A stretch of 64,000 bases of DNA from Portulaca oleracea (Eukaryota > Streptophyta > Magnoliopsida > Caryophyllales > Portulacaceae), in NCBI GenBank assembly GCA_029582165.1, contig CM055876.1:27845317-27909316 (forward strand), written 5' to 3'. The notes below the pieces were generated by a model, which did not search any database, was not told the DNA's origin, and saw only the letters and a list, made by a program, of their open reading frames with translations. Positions 24,721-36,694 of this stretch are shown here, one piece after another (within the stretch, counting starts at the first letter, position 1; every line of letters starts with the position of its first letter). The position numbers and the translations under genes are program-made.

Positions 24721-25093
24721 AGGGATATTGACTATGAAGGACGACCCAGTAAGGGTAATTCCTTCAAGGTCTCCCCAGGACCCCAAGGTCCTTATTTGTG
24801 TGTGGTTTTTTTTTTCAATGTAAAAACCTGTTGGGTTTTTTTTAGTGTAAGAGGGTCCAAAATCAGTTGAGACTGGGCATGCCAAACACTGCAGAAGAAG
24901 AAGAAGAAGAAGAAGAAGAAGAAGAAAGAGAAAGAAGGTAGTGATGGAGTTTTTGGTTTCCTTGTAATATTTTTCATTTTCACAATAAAACATCAACAAT
25001 TTATATAATTTTTGCATTTGGGAGTTAATTGCTCATTTTTTGTTTCCTTGCACATGTCTACAAATGAATAATGAATTATAATTTCACAGAATC

Positions 25094-25125
<32 letters not shown>

Positions 25126-26050
25126 TTCGAATGAATGCATAATGATTCGTCATATATGTTGACCTTGGATAACAATATAGTAAATCTAGGATAACAATAT
25201 AGTAAACCTTGGAGATTAATATGCCTTGAATATTATTATGGTAATCCATGTACATAAGTACATTGCATTAATATGACAATTCCTGTATAACACAACACCT
25301 TCAATCCATGAAATAAAACACTTTAAAAGTTTTTAATGCATAATAACCACCCACAATACACTGTGTACATCCTTGGTCTACTATATTGATAACAACCATG
25401 GATTACTATATTGATATTATTGTCGGTTGAAATACACTGAGGACATCCTTGGTCTACTATATTGATAACCAAGGATTAACTATATTGATATTATTGTCGG
25501 TTGAAATACATGATAACCACCGACAATAATATCAATATAGTAATCCTTGGTTATCAATATAGTAAACCAAGGATGTACTCAATATGTTGTTGGTGGTTAT
25601 TATGTATTAAAAACTTTAAAGTGTTTTATTTCATGGATTGAAGGTATTGTGTTATACAGGGATTGTCATACTAATGCAATGTACATGGATTACCATATTA
25701 ATATTCAAGGCTTATTAATTTCCAGGGTTTACTATATTGTTATCCTAGGTTTACTATATTGTTATCCAAGGTCAACATATATAACGAACCATTATAAATT
25801 CATTCATTCATTCATTCGAAGAAGAAGAAGAAGAAGAAGAAGAAGAAGAAGAAGAAGAAGAAGACGAGGTTCTGTGAAATTATAATTCATTATTCATTCG
25901 TAGACAAGCGCAAGGAAACAAAAAAATGAGCAATTTACTCCCAAATGCAAAAATTATACAAATTGTTGATGCTTTACTGTGAAAATGAAAAATATTACAA
26001 AGAAACCAAAAACTCCATCACCATCTTCTTTCTCTTTCTTCTTTTTCGAT

Positions 26051-26084
<34 letters not shown>

Positions 26085-26338
26085 TCTTCTTCTTTCTTCT
26101 TCGATTTCTTCTTCTTCTTCTTCTTCTTCTTCTTCTTCTTCTTTGATTTCTCCTTCTTCTTCTGCAGTGTTTGGCATGCCCAGTCTCAATTGATTTTGGA
26201 CCCTCTTACACTAAAAAAAAACCCAACCGATTTTACATTGAACCAAAAAAAAACCGCACACAAATAAGGACCTTGGGGTCCTAGGGAGACCTTGAAGGAA
26301 TTAACCTTATTGGGTCGTCCTTCATAGTCAATAACCCT
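24721..26338. mobile_element. Foldback-type element, 1.6-kb near-perfect inverted repeat
   Basis: Seen: the two halves are reverse complements almost end to end. The left begins agggatattgactatgaagg; the right ends with the complement of agggttattgactatgaagg. Paired landmarks include ggcatgccaaacactgcaga with its complement near 26165, tttccttgtaatatttttca with the complement near 25985, and ccttggataacaatatagta with the complement near 25745. The axis is at about 25510 with a loop of roughly 13 bases. GAA/TTC microsatellites sit in both arms and have grown unequally. Flanks agatact and agatatt may be a worn target duplication. No protein is encoded. Confidence 0.87.
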
Positions 26339-26639
26339 AGATATTATAGTCCACCTATACAAATTAGAACAGGCTAAACTTGGTTTTGATTTTGTTTTCG
26401 GATTTTAGAGTTTTTACATGTAATTCCACCTATATAAGTTCTTGGTTATAAATTGTATTATTGGGTAGTATAATATTATACTTGGTAAATTTGTAGAGAG
26501 TTACTTCTTTTATTTAACACCATTTAGTTAATTTTTCTAGCTTCACAATATTTGCGACATAACTCATTTTCTCTAGTAATTAATATTCTTTTAGCTCTGA
26601 ATAATTCTTTAAAAGTTAAATGTGGCAGAAATGATGATG

Positions 26640-27199
26640 GTTCAATACCTATAGTATAGCAAGTCTTCTGAATAATATTAATACATAAGGCTTTGCTCTC
26701 GAACTATATTGGATCCTACTAAAGACCAATGTTTTGCGATTTCCTTGACACCCTGTCCGCTCAAAGACGGATACTTGTTTCTGGGAAGCTGATGGTTCCA
26801 GCCTATCGAACACGAAGGACTTTGACTTAAGTTGATCATCCCTTTCTTCATTATCCTCTTCTTCGATCTCGAAGTAGGAAACCATGTTCACAACTGCAAC
26901 TTTGTATTCTTTTCTGAGGAAATCCTTCAAAAAATGTTCTTCCAGAGTGATAGGAACACGAGGGTCTTACTCAAGCAACTCAGTCGAATGACCTTGTTGT
27001 TTCTTAATGATTTTAACTCTTTCACACTCCATTGAAGGTTGGGGATCCTTATTTATCCTTTGTTGCTTTCTTTGAGGGGTGATGGTGTTCAGACTTCACT
27101 TTACCCCCTAGTCTTCCTTTGAGCGGCGATGATCCATTTTTCATCTCCACCAAAAGCTTCTGACATTTGTTTATGGGCTCATCTGGAAGAGCTTGGACT
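26640..27199 (-). pseudogene. Ty3/gypsy gag-pro fragment, distal part
   Basis: The minus strand reads ITLEEHFLKDFLRKEY, then EIEEEDNEERDDQ, then FVFDRLEPSASQKQVSVFER. The repeated S/F-VF-D/E-R motif is characteristic of the gag/protease junction of plant Ty3/gypsy elements. Upstream of it the frame is broken by several stops. This piece continues the fragment at 30704-31090, from which it is separated by the solo LTR. Confidence 0.75.
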
Positions 27200-30100
27200 T
27201 GTAACAACCCGCCCTAAACCTATATTGATTACGACCCTAATTACAGTAATTAGCGAAAATACGCTACTAATTTTTGTCTTTTTATTTTACCGTATTATTG
27301 TTATTTATTTTATTGTGTGACAGGTCTCGAGCAAGGCGATGGCTAAGTGGGTTGAAATTACACTGCCACGGATTTAAAGTTATACTTATTATTATGAGTT
27401 CATGAATAATTTTACGATAGGTTATATAGTTTATTTAAGGATTTTCAATTTTACGTTTTTATCGAGGAAGGTTATTTTAAGTGCAATTCCGTTACTGTTA
27501 CGATTTATTTTATCCAACCTTTCTAAGTACATTTTACTGTCCAACTCACTGTTTAAAGTGTCCTACCAATTTATTTTATGAGGAGTAATGTTAGTAAATT
27601 TTTACCGATTTATTCCCAAGTGGTTCTTGTTTATCGTATACTAAATTATTTTACCGGGTTTATGTTCATTATTTGCAATTGGTCAATATCAATTAATTTG
27701 CCTAGCTAATTTTATTTATATGATTGTTTTTAGTTTAATTACTAATTAATTGATAAGGTTAATTAAAGGGAGCATTTGTTTTATAAGGGGGATTAGGAGC
27801 CTTTTATTTCATTTATCAAAATCAGATTTTGAAAGCTCCACATCTTGTTCTCCCTTCCTTCTCCACGCAGCCCCCAGCCAGCACCCCCCTGCGTTTTCCG
27901 GCCAAACTCCGGCAGCCGGCGACCCCCACCGGCCGGCCGAGCACTCCTCCCACCTCTCTCTTGTTTTCTCCCTCAATTTCTTCTCCAAATGGTATATTAC
28001 TCAAACCCTAACTCAATTCTTTTATTTCCTAATCTGATTTCACTTTCAAATTATGTTATTCATGATGTTTTCCATCACTTTTATGAGTTTAAAGCATGAA
28101 TTTATATTGTGGATGGGTTAGGGTTTGAATTTGAGTTGTATTATGTGAGTTTGGGGTTGATTTCAAGTGTTTAAGTGTTGTATTGTTGTTGAATGTTTGA
28201 AATAGTTTTTGCATGTGAGTTTTAAGGTCTTGATTGAGCAAGAGTAATTGTTTAACTTCTGGAAAATTGATGGAGGATAGCTAATTTGAAGTTTAATCGA
28301 GTTTTATTGCAAATTAGTGGTAAGAAGATACATGCATATTGGTTTTGAATGCCTGTGAATGTTCTGTCTGGAAACAGAAAAATACAGAGGACTAAAAGTA
28401 TGAGTTTAGCCCCGATTTTTACTGGAAAAGATAGCTTAAGTCATGGTTTAACTATGGGCTTTGGAATTTCGAAAATCCGATATGTATAGCTCGAGTTATG
28501 AGCAAAACCGTGAAGGGGTGTAATTCGTATACGAATCTGAGTCAGTGGCTTGAACACAATTTTTCGTCCATTTAGAGATTTTATTGGTTCCAGTTGTGAA
28601 CATAAAAGTTTTAGGTTACACTTTGAGCTTTCCGAAAAGGTATATTATGCGCCCATACGATATCGGGATTAAGAGATATGGAGTTTTCATTAAGGTGTTA
28701 CAAACTGAGTTCTGCCCAGAAAACTTAGATGTGTGTCTGACTTGAGGGCCATTTTTCGTCTCTTTGGAGACCTTATTGGTTCTAGTGATAAACATAAGAG
28801 TTTTAGGTCACTCCGCAAGATTTCCGAAAATGTATGGCATGTGTTCACCGGATGTCGGGAGTGCAAGATATAGGGTCGGGACTGAAGGTTGTCAATTAAG
28901 TTTCTGCCCATAAACTTCTATAGTAAATTGGGATTTTGTGAACCAATTTCAATCGTTTAAGAAATTCTATTGGTTTAGAGACTCTTGGGTCAACATTAGG
29001 ATGTACAAGAGGTGTTTTATAAGTTGAAAGTACTATCTTTTAAAGGCTAGTGTTATTTATCAAAGTTATATTCTTATAGCTAAGATCGAGAGTTAAGTTA
29101 TACCATGGAAATTATTGCTAAGTGGAGTTTGGAGTGTTTCATTGCTATAAAGGTTTTTTTGAATCATGATAACCCCAGGATATATTCCTTCTTTAATACA
29201 TAGTTCCAATTCACCGTTCAAACATTCCCAAAAGTCGTCGATTCATCGTTATAAATTCTTCTTCGTCGCTTGACGATATATCCGAAAAATCAAGAACTCT
29301 CAATTCCCATTATAGTTTTTCATTGACTTAATTTTTCTCATTCTTTCTTTATGGCTTCTTTGAATCATTCTATAAGTTATAGGCCATTCATCGGTTATTT
29401 TCAAGTCCTTTACGAGTTTCGTATCAAAAGATCAAACCGAAAGTTTTAGTTCCACTTTATAGCTTCTGTTTCTGTCCGGGCTATTTTTCAAGCCCTTCCC
29501 TTCATTTTTTTGGACCTCGTTTCTGTTGACAAAGTTGTAGAGCTTAATTTTCCCTATCCCGGGAAGTACTCGTTTACCGAAATCCGAGTTTTCTAGTTCG
29601 AGATATCATCAAAACAGTGAATTGTCAAAATCTGGAAATTGTTTTTGCTAATCCCTTCAAAGTTGTCCGGTTTCAAGTACTTGACCTTTGGCTTTTATAT
29701 TTGCAAGGACTTTATAAAAACTCTCAACTTCCTACACTTTTGTATGGTCCCCCAAATCACCCAAGCCGTCCCGAGCCCGAGGCATGCCACCAAGCAACTC
29801 TACCCTTCAAGGTACGCAAATTGTCCAACTTTTGTATCTATTTAAAGTCAAGTACAGTTTTATTGCATAGATACATTCTAATGATTTTATTGTTTTACAA
29901 GTGGTCCCGACACTTAATTCTCTGATAGCTAGAGTGAAATCTAGCATCATTTCTGAGCTCTATTGGAGTAATCTTGACTGGCGATTATCGCTTGCAAGAT
30001 CACCCAATCCAAACTTTCGGTCGGTTTGGGCATGCGCGTGTGTGAGGTGTTTCGGCATCGATCGTAAGGGATACCACGTCTTACTATATGAACTTTTTTT

Positions 30101-30420
30101 CAATGTTAAGCACAGCATATGCATAGAATTCCTAAAGTTTAAAGACTTCAATGGTTTAGCATGCTTTATTTCCCCTTCCCCGTTTTCAAAATGAATTTAA
30201 ATGCCGGCACTAAAACCGTTTTCGAACGGTTTGACGTGTTGGAGGTTTACGTACTGAGTGTTTCCCCACTCATTTTTGCGTATGTTTTCAATGTTTTGTT
30301 TTAGGCAGTTCGAGCTCACAAAGTAATGACAAGGATAAGCAGAGGTTGATCTTCCGTGTGCAAGGATTTGGCCGACCTCGGTGGTCATCATGGTTTCAAC
30401 GATCGACTTATTTTGGAAGA

Positions 30421-30493
<73 letters not shown>

Positions 30494-30698
30494 ATGTTGA
30501 GAGTTGTATAAAGTTTAATGTCTATGTTTGGTGTTTGTCCATGTATGGGTTTAAGTGTAGTGTTTATTTGGTGGTTCGTATGCCTTGTCCCGTGTGGGGA
30601 CGGTGGTAATGCCTCAATACTTGCATTTCCGCTGCGCTAATCACAGGTTATGGCAGGTTTAATGATAATCTTGTGGTTAAGGGTGTTGGGGCGTTACA
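27200..30698. mobile_element. Solo LTR (Tekay/Del-like), 3.5 kb, with 5-bp target duplication
   Basis: Seen: it starts tgtaacaacccgcccta and ends gttggggcgttaca, flanked by ggact on both sides (27195-27199 and 30699-30703). No gag-pol is inside. GC-rich proline-coding sequence at 27840-27950 is probably leader-type LTR sequence rather than a gene. The ends resemble the 6695-10524 element (TGTAAC...CGTTACA), but the bodies differ enough that these are at most related families. It splits a minus-strand gag fragment. Confidence 0.83.
30424..30491. repeat. (TA)n microsatellite
   Basis: More than 30 uninterrupted TA units near the right end of the solo LTR. Confidence 0.97.
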
Positions 30699-30703
30699 GG
30701 ACT

Positions 30704-31090
30704 AGTCCAAAAAGAGGAACCAGTTTTTTGCATCCATACTGAATCGTCAAGAATTCATTTCTCTTGGTTGGAATCGGCTATGCTGAAATATAATTGGTTT
30801 CGAGTTGTCATCTAAGTCCAATATTATATGTTCTTCCTTAGCTAGCTTCATAATCTGCTCCTTGAGTGTGATACACTTCTCTAGAGGTGACCGATTATCC
30901 TATGATAACCGCAATATTTTGGATATGTGGTTCTTCCAGCTTCTTTCGACCTTTTTGGTTGTGGGAGTTCAATAACTTCTTTCTTTAACAAGTCATCGAG
31001 CATCCCTGACAAGTCCGAGTTGGAAAATGGGTATTTCTTTTCTTGAAGCTCCTTCAGTGTAGGACGCTTCCATTAAGTGACTTTCTTCTT
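30704..31090 (-). pseudogene. Ty3/gypsy gag fragment, proximal part
   Basis: The minus strand reads RPTLKELQEKKYPFSNSDL, then MLDDLLKKEVIELP, then YPKYCGYH and PLEKCITLKEQIMKLAKE. This is the gag-type block with a C..H...C pattern common in plant Ty3/gypsy (Tat-like) polyproteins. It has stops further along and is truncated. It joined 26640-27199 before the solo LTR inserted. Confidence 0.8.
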
Positions 31091-31169
31091 TTCAGGTTTG
31101 TGCTTTTAAATAATAAGTACTTATCATGAGACACGCCGGAAATCTACACAAAATTAGAGGGGGTTTTGA

Positions 31170-32125
31170 CATGAGAGTTCTAGTATAAAAGGTTTCAAAA
31201 TTCTAGGAGACATCATGCGTTTCTTAATTATATTTATTATCCATTGATAACCATATATATTACTCACATATAACTGCAATACTAGCCATTAATATAAATA
31301 CAATTAAGAGTCAATCACCTCTTGCCTAAGTGACAAGATGTCCACCTTTTATCTCTACCCTCCAATATAAAAGGTTTGGGATTGTAAAATTCTAGGAGAT
31401 ATCATGTGTTTCTTAATTATATTTATACCCACTAATTACCACGTATATTACTCATAGATTATTGCAATATTGGCCATAAATATAAATACAATTAAGAGCC
31501 AACCACCTCTTACATGAGTGGCAAGAGATCCACCTTCTATCCCTACCCTCCAGTATAAAAGATTTTGGACGGTAAAATTCTAGGAAATATCATGCACTTC
31601 TTAACTATATTTATTATCCATTGATAACCACGTATATTACTCACAAATAACTGCACTACTATCCATTAATATAAATAAAATTAAGAGTCAATCACCTCTT
31701 GCCTGAGTGGCAAGAGGTTCATCTTCTATCCATGTCATCCAATATAAAAGGTTTTGAACGGTAAAATTCTAGGAGACATCATGCGTTTCTTAATTATATT
31801 TATTATCCATTGATACGTATATTACTCACATATAACTGAATACTAGCCATTAAAATAAATACAATTAAGAGTCAATCACCTCTTGCATGAGTGGCAATAG
31901 GTCCACCTTCTATCCTTACCCTCCAGTATAAAAGATTTTGGACTGTTAAATTCTAGAAGATATCATGTGTTTCTTAATTTTATTTATATCTATTTATAAC
32001 CACGTATATCACTCATAGATAACTTCAATACTAGCCAAGTAGCCATCAATATAAGTACAATTAAGAGTCAATCACCTCTTGCTTGAGTGACTAGAGGTCT
32101 ACCTTCCATCTCTGTCCTCCAGAAT
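31170..32125. repeat. Tandem array, five copies of a ~186-bp monomer
   Basis: Each monomer contains tataaaagg/tataaaaga, attctaggagacatcatg, a cgtatattactca phrase, aatacaattaagagtcaatc and cacctcttgcctgagtggca. The first phrase recurs at 31184, 31366, 31554, 31743 and 31927, so spacing is 182-189. Copies differ by perhaps 10 percent. The array lies directly upstream (in transcript sense) of the gypsy gag fragment. It ends where the sequence becomes tttgattttcgggagagc. Confidence 0.9.
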
Positions 32126-33201
32126 TTGATTTTCGGGAGAGCATTTCTCATTTACCATTTTGAAGAATACCGCGGGTGGAGATGAGACCCAACTTTGGGC
32201 CATTGGCACATGTAAACGTTGATAGTCCACATTCTTTCATTCAAAAATCTCAATATAAAAAACTCAACTAGAGGGAGCTTAAGCTTATTATTTATACATC
32301 TAAATTGTTGCATTAGAGTATAAAATTAAAGAGTTCACGTATACGTCGTTTCCACTATAAATTAACTTTTGATTAAATCTTTGCTTGATTCAAATATTAA
32401 TATTCCTACTAGTAGAAGAAAACATGGTAAACTAGACAATATTAATAGGCCATTTTCTGACAACAAACTCAGCTAAACAATCGGTGCTTCACAAGCTATT
32501 AAATTTAATTTAAACAGACAAAAAATAGTTTTTTCCTCCATAGCTCAAAGATTTGTGGCATTGACGTAGTGACATCAGTCAGTCCATATATATTTTTCGT
32601 ATCATATCAGTGAGTCTTAATTAACCAACACACACGAGAGCTACTGACAACAACAAAGCTGCCAAAGTAATTTGATTAATTATTTTCCAGTTCAGAATAT
32701 CCTGTTTCCATATACGTAGCTTCCTCAAAAAAAAAAAAAAAAGATCACATCTTTTGATTTTACAATTGCTTGATTTGTATTAATATCTGTACAATACAAG
32801 CCCGATTACTAGAGATTCTTATATCAGCATAAAGAAATGTACATATCTTTACCTTTTAATCATTCATCAACGCTCCTTTCGATTATTTTAAATAAAAACC
32901 AATAACTAAACTTTCTGAAAACTTAAATAATGGAAAATACAATGATGACCGGAGTTTAGATCAGAATGCAGGTATTAATTAAATCTAAGGTCCACTGGCA
33001 AAGTGCAAAACGACACGTTTTAATTGTATAGCTAAACACCCAATTGAGGGTGCGGCCAAAACAAATCTCAATAGATCCATCTGCTTTAATAAGGAATCTC
33101 AATAACCAAATCCACCTTGAAATTTGATTTGCTTACCGAGTATTATAATACTGCTACCACTAACAATGTAACTTTGCCTCTATAAAATATTAAAATAAAT
33201 G
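32126..33201. other. AT-rich intergenic, no gene seen
   Basis: I see no protein motif, RNA gene or bounded element in this stretch. A 14-base poly(A) run occurs at about 32729-32743. Confidence 0.5.
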
Positions 33202-33472
33202 TATTCCTCCGTTTCGTATTAATTATCGTACTTGTAAATTGTGCTGTCAAATTTTAAAAACTTTGACCATAAATTTCTTAATATATATAATTAACTACCA
33301 TGTAAAATTATCACTTTTAGATTCGTAATAAAAAATATTGTCATAAAAGTATAATATTATAATTATTAATTATAATATATTATGTAAGAAATAATCGATT
33401 AAAAAGTGACATTAAAAATGATAAAAGTCAAAATTATGACAATTATTCAATTAATATAAAACGAATGGAGTA
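33202..33472. mobile_element. Stowaway-like MITE
   Basis: The ends tattcctccgtttcgtatta and (reverse complement) tactccattcgttttatatt are inverted repeats bordered by TA. Internally it has the phrase tagattcgtaataaaaaata and the inverted arm aaaagtataatattataat, typical of the group. It does not code. Confidence 0.8.
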
Positions 33473-33803
33473 AATAACATGACGATTCACCCCCAAGAAA
33501 AAATTAACAATAAATAAATGTTGCTTTCGAAACTAGGAATGGTGTTCTTTAGTTGTAAATGCTCACGCTCGTGGTAATTTTAGGCATGTTCTTTTTCTAC
33601 GGTGTGTTTGCGGTGTGGTTGGTTGTGGTGTAGTGTAAATTTGAAGAGTGTGGTGGAATGTGGAAAGTTATGGTAGAAATAATGGAAAGTGAGTTGGTAT
33701 ATTTTAATAAAGTGAAAGTTTTGATTTTTTTATTTGAAAAGTTTTCACTTTTAATAAAAAGGAAAATGGTAGGTTATGGTGAGTTGTTGTGGAAATTTGA
33801 AAG

Positions 33804-35374
33804 CAGGGGCGGATCCACTCTTGTGGGTGTGGTGTCAATTGACACCACCAATTTTTTTAAAAAAATAAATTTGTGTAGGAAACAAAAAGAGAAATATTTT
33901 CGTTATATACTTAGAGGGTGTTTGACCTAGCTTTTGAGAGTGTTTTTGGAGTTAAAAAGCACAAATTAGGCCAAACAGTACTTTTTGTAGAAGCTAATAA
34001 TTGTTTTCCAAAAACAGCTTAAAAAAAACCAAAAGCAGCGAAGCGAAATTGTTGTCTCGCTTATAAACCAATCACTACTCAATCTATGAGATTCTCTTGT
34101 GATTAGTTTCCATAATTTCAAATAAATATTATGATTCTTATAAAGATAGTACGGAGTATTTAGGTATTTTAATATTATTTTAAAATCTTTAATATTATGT
34201 TGGACATTTTTATTATCTAATTCCTTTGCAAATATGATATTAGTAAATTTTTGATATATAAATATTTAATTTAAAGAATTGTATAGTTACGTACCATATA
34301 TAGTTATAATAATAATAATAATAGTAATAATAATAACTATAATTTTAACTATGCGATTATAATTATTATTAAAATTAAAATTTGATAATATGTTGAATAA
34401 AAAAAGAAAATGTAAAGAATCATATGATAATTTTACTCCAAAAAAAACACATGATAATTTTTAAAAGTTAAGCTAACCATTTAAATTTAATAAAAGCACT
34501 CTATCATAATTAAGTTAGGCCAAACACTTTAATTTAGTAAAATCACTTATGCCATAAGCTATGCCAAACACTTCACAATCTCTCCAAAAATAGCTTTTGT
34601 AAAAACTGTTTATAAGAAGCAAAAACACTTTTTTAGAAATTAGGTCAAACAGACACTTAGTTACCACCATATCAAATAAAAAAGATGTGTGTAGCCTGTT
34701 GGTTTCCTTCACTTGCTTATACTATTGGAAGTGTTTTCTATATGTTTCGTTTTTTTAACAAAGGCGACATTATACGCAGGTTTCATTTTTATTTTTTTGT
34801 TATTGTTATTGTTATTTATTATTTATTATTATTATTATTATTATTATTTAATCTCTCTAACCCTAACTCCATAATTGAATTGTAATTTATGTAAGTCTCA
34901 CTATTATTCTTTTCTCAAGTTACTCTTTCCTCTTTATTGAATTTATTCTCAAATTTGTGGCAATTTATGGATTAGATTTATGTGATTAAGTCAATATGGT
35001 TAAATTTGGGTTTGTTAATTGTTTGTTGTATGTATAGAATGAACAACTTTTGTTAAATTATTGTTTGTACACTTATAAATGGAATTATGTACCATTTATG
35101 TGAAATCGTGGAGGCTATTAAGTGTTTAAATGAAATTTGTTAATTCATTAAATTAGGTTTGGTGTGTTTTGTAAAATTATAGGTGTTTATAATATTATTT
35201 TTTTTTAATTTTAGTTTAGGATGGAGAGATACTTTAAGAAGGTTGTTAGGGAAACGACCTCTGACGAATAGATTATATTTTGACGTTTATTTTAGCGTTT
35301 ATTTGTGATGTTCAACTTTTTTTTAAAAAAAAATATCCTGACACCACTGACTCTAAATTCTGAAGCCGCCACTG
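33804..35374. mobile_element. Non-autonomous hAT element, 1.57 kb, with 8-bp target duplication
   Basis: Seen: the ends caggggcggatcca and (reverse complement) cagtggcggcttcag, with perfect flanking tttgaaag at 33796-33803 and 35375-35382. Known: eight-base duplications with CAGNGGCGG termini are typical of plant hAT elements. The interior has no transposase and carries a further nested element. Confidence 0.88.
33915..34655. mobile_element. TIR element nested in the hAT
   Basis: The left end agggtgtttgacctagc and the right end (reverse complement tgtctgtttgacctaat) are inverted. Further paired phrases are tgtttttgg and gtgtttggc. cttag flanks both sides (33910-33914 and 34656-34660). The class is uncertain because the exact duplication length could be longer with mismatches. 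Confidence 0.72.
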
Positions 35375-35468
35375 TTTGAAAGTTGTGGTGCGGTGTGGAA
35401 TTGCAAACCCACAAACCATAAAAAAGAACAGGGCCTTAATATATGAATTACATAAATACTACTTTAGT

Positions 35469-36694
35469 GTTCCCTCCGTTCCATTTTAATTCTCGTTTCT
35501 AAAAATTGTGTAGTCAAATTTCAAATTTTTTGACCAAAAATTTCTCAATCTATATAATGAGTTGTCATATAATATTACCACTATTAGATTTGCAATGGAA
35601 AATATTATCATAAAAGCATAATATTACAATTCATACTCCCCCCCCTTCCTTAATATTTGTCACTTTGATCAATCTTCTGTTTTCCACAATATCTACCACT
35701 TTACAATTCCAATGCAACATTAATGATAATTTTTTCAAATTTAACTCTTACTTTTATACTCCCTCCATTCCTCAATAATTGTCACATTTAAGTTTTGGGA
35801 AGATTTCAAGAAATTAGTATTGAAAATGATAATTGTATTGGAAATTGGTAAAATTAATAGATAAATTTCCAATTTGGTACTCCCTCCGTTTTTTTATTTG
35901 TCTTTCACATTTTTTGAGGTCCGTCTTTAATCAACAATTTCACTCATAATATTTTTATAAAGATCTACAATATTATACTTTTCTAATAGTACTACCTCCG
36001 TTCCAAAATGTTTGTCCGTTGACTAAATTTTGACTGTTAATTACTCACAAATTATAATGAATTAAAATATGAATTCACTACCATTAGAAAGATAATTTGC
36101 TAAAGATTACAATGACGGTAATTTTATATTGTAACTCATCATAATTTTTGAGTAATTAACGGTCAAAATTTAGTCAACAAACAAACATTTTGGGACAGAG
36201 ATAGTATTTTTTATAACGAATCTAACAATATCAATTTTGTATGATGAATCATTGTACAAATTAATATATTAACGGTCAAAATTTTTAACACAATTACCAA
36301 GACGACAATTAAAAAAACGGAGGGAGTATATATTTGTATTGGTAATGATAAAAGTACATGGTAAATTTAGAAAATTGTCATTAATATTGTATTGGAATTG
36401 TAAGGGGACATATATTATAAAAAATAAAAAGTTAATTAAAGTGACAAATATTGAGGAATGGATGGAGTAATTTTCAATACAATTATATAACTAAAATAGA
36501 AACTTAACTCTAACTTTTACCATTTCCAATACAATTTTTATTTCAATACTATTTTCTTAAAACCTTCCCAAACTCCAAAGTGGCAATTATTAAGGAATGG
36601 AGGGAGTATTATGTAAGAAATTATCAATCGAAGATCGTGACATTGGAGCGTAATAAAATCAAAATTATGACAATTAATATGGAACGGAGGGAAT
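35469..36694. mobile_element. Cluster of five Stowaway-like MITEs, nested and crossed
   Basis: Paired termini seen: outer 35469/36694 (ccctccgttccattttaatt with aattaatatggaacggaggg); A 35634-36469 (ttccttaatatttgtcac with gtgacaaatattgaggaa); B 35757-36608 (ctccctccattcctcaataa with its complement); C 35878-36328 (ctccctccgtttttttattt with its complement); D 35992-36206 (tacctccgttccaaaatgtt with its complement). D lies in C, and C lies inside A and B. The A and B arms are crossed, in the order A B A' B'. TA dinucleotides border each. Confidence 0.8.

Larger units (their letters stand above)
33583..35436. mobile_element. MITE with GG(C)..TGTTCTTTTT termini, split by a hAT insertion
   Basis: The left end ggcatgttctttttctacgg and the right end (reverse complement ggccctgttcttttttatgg) are inverted. 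The G/T-rich body (ggtgtggttggttgtggtg) continues as ttgtggtgcggtgtggaatt beyond the inserted hAT. A family member of about 614 bp lies at 51989-52602. Removing the hAT insertion gives a host MITE of about 280 bp. Confidence 0.7.

Noticed and set aside
25547..26193. Open frames coding polyarginine, polyserine or polyleucine
   Set aside because: They are translations of GAA/TTC microsatellites inside the foldback element.
27750..28099. Proline-rich frames that might be a small gene
   Set aside because: They lie wholly inside a solo LTR bounded by a target duplication and have no family similarity I can recognise; LTR leader sequence is more likely.
31170..32125. Possible CRISPR-like array, from regular repeats
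   Set aside because: The genome is a plant nuclear genome, the whole ~186-bp unit is repeated without unique spacers, and no cas genes exist.
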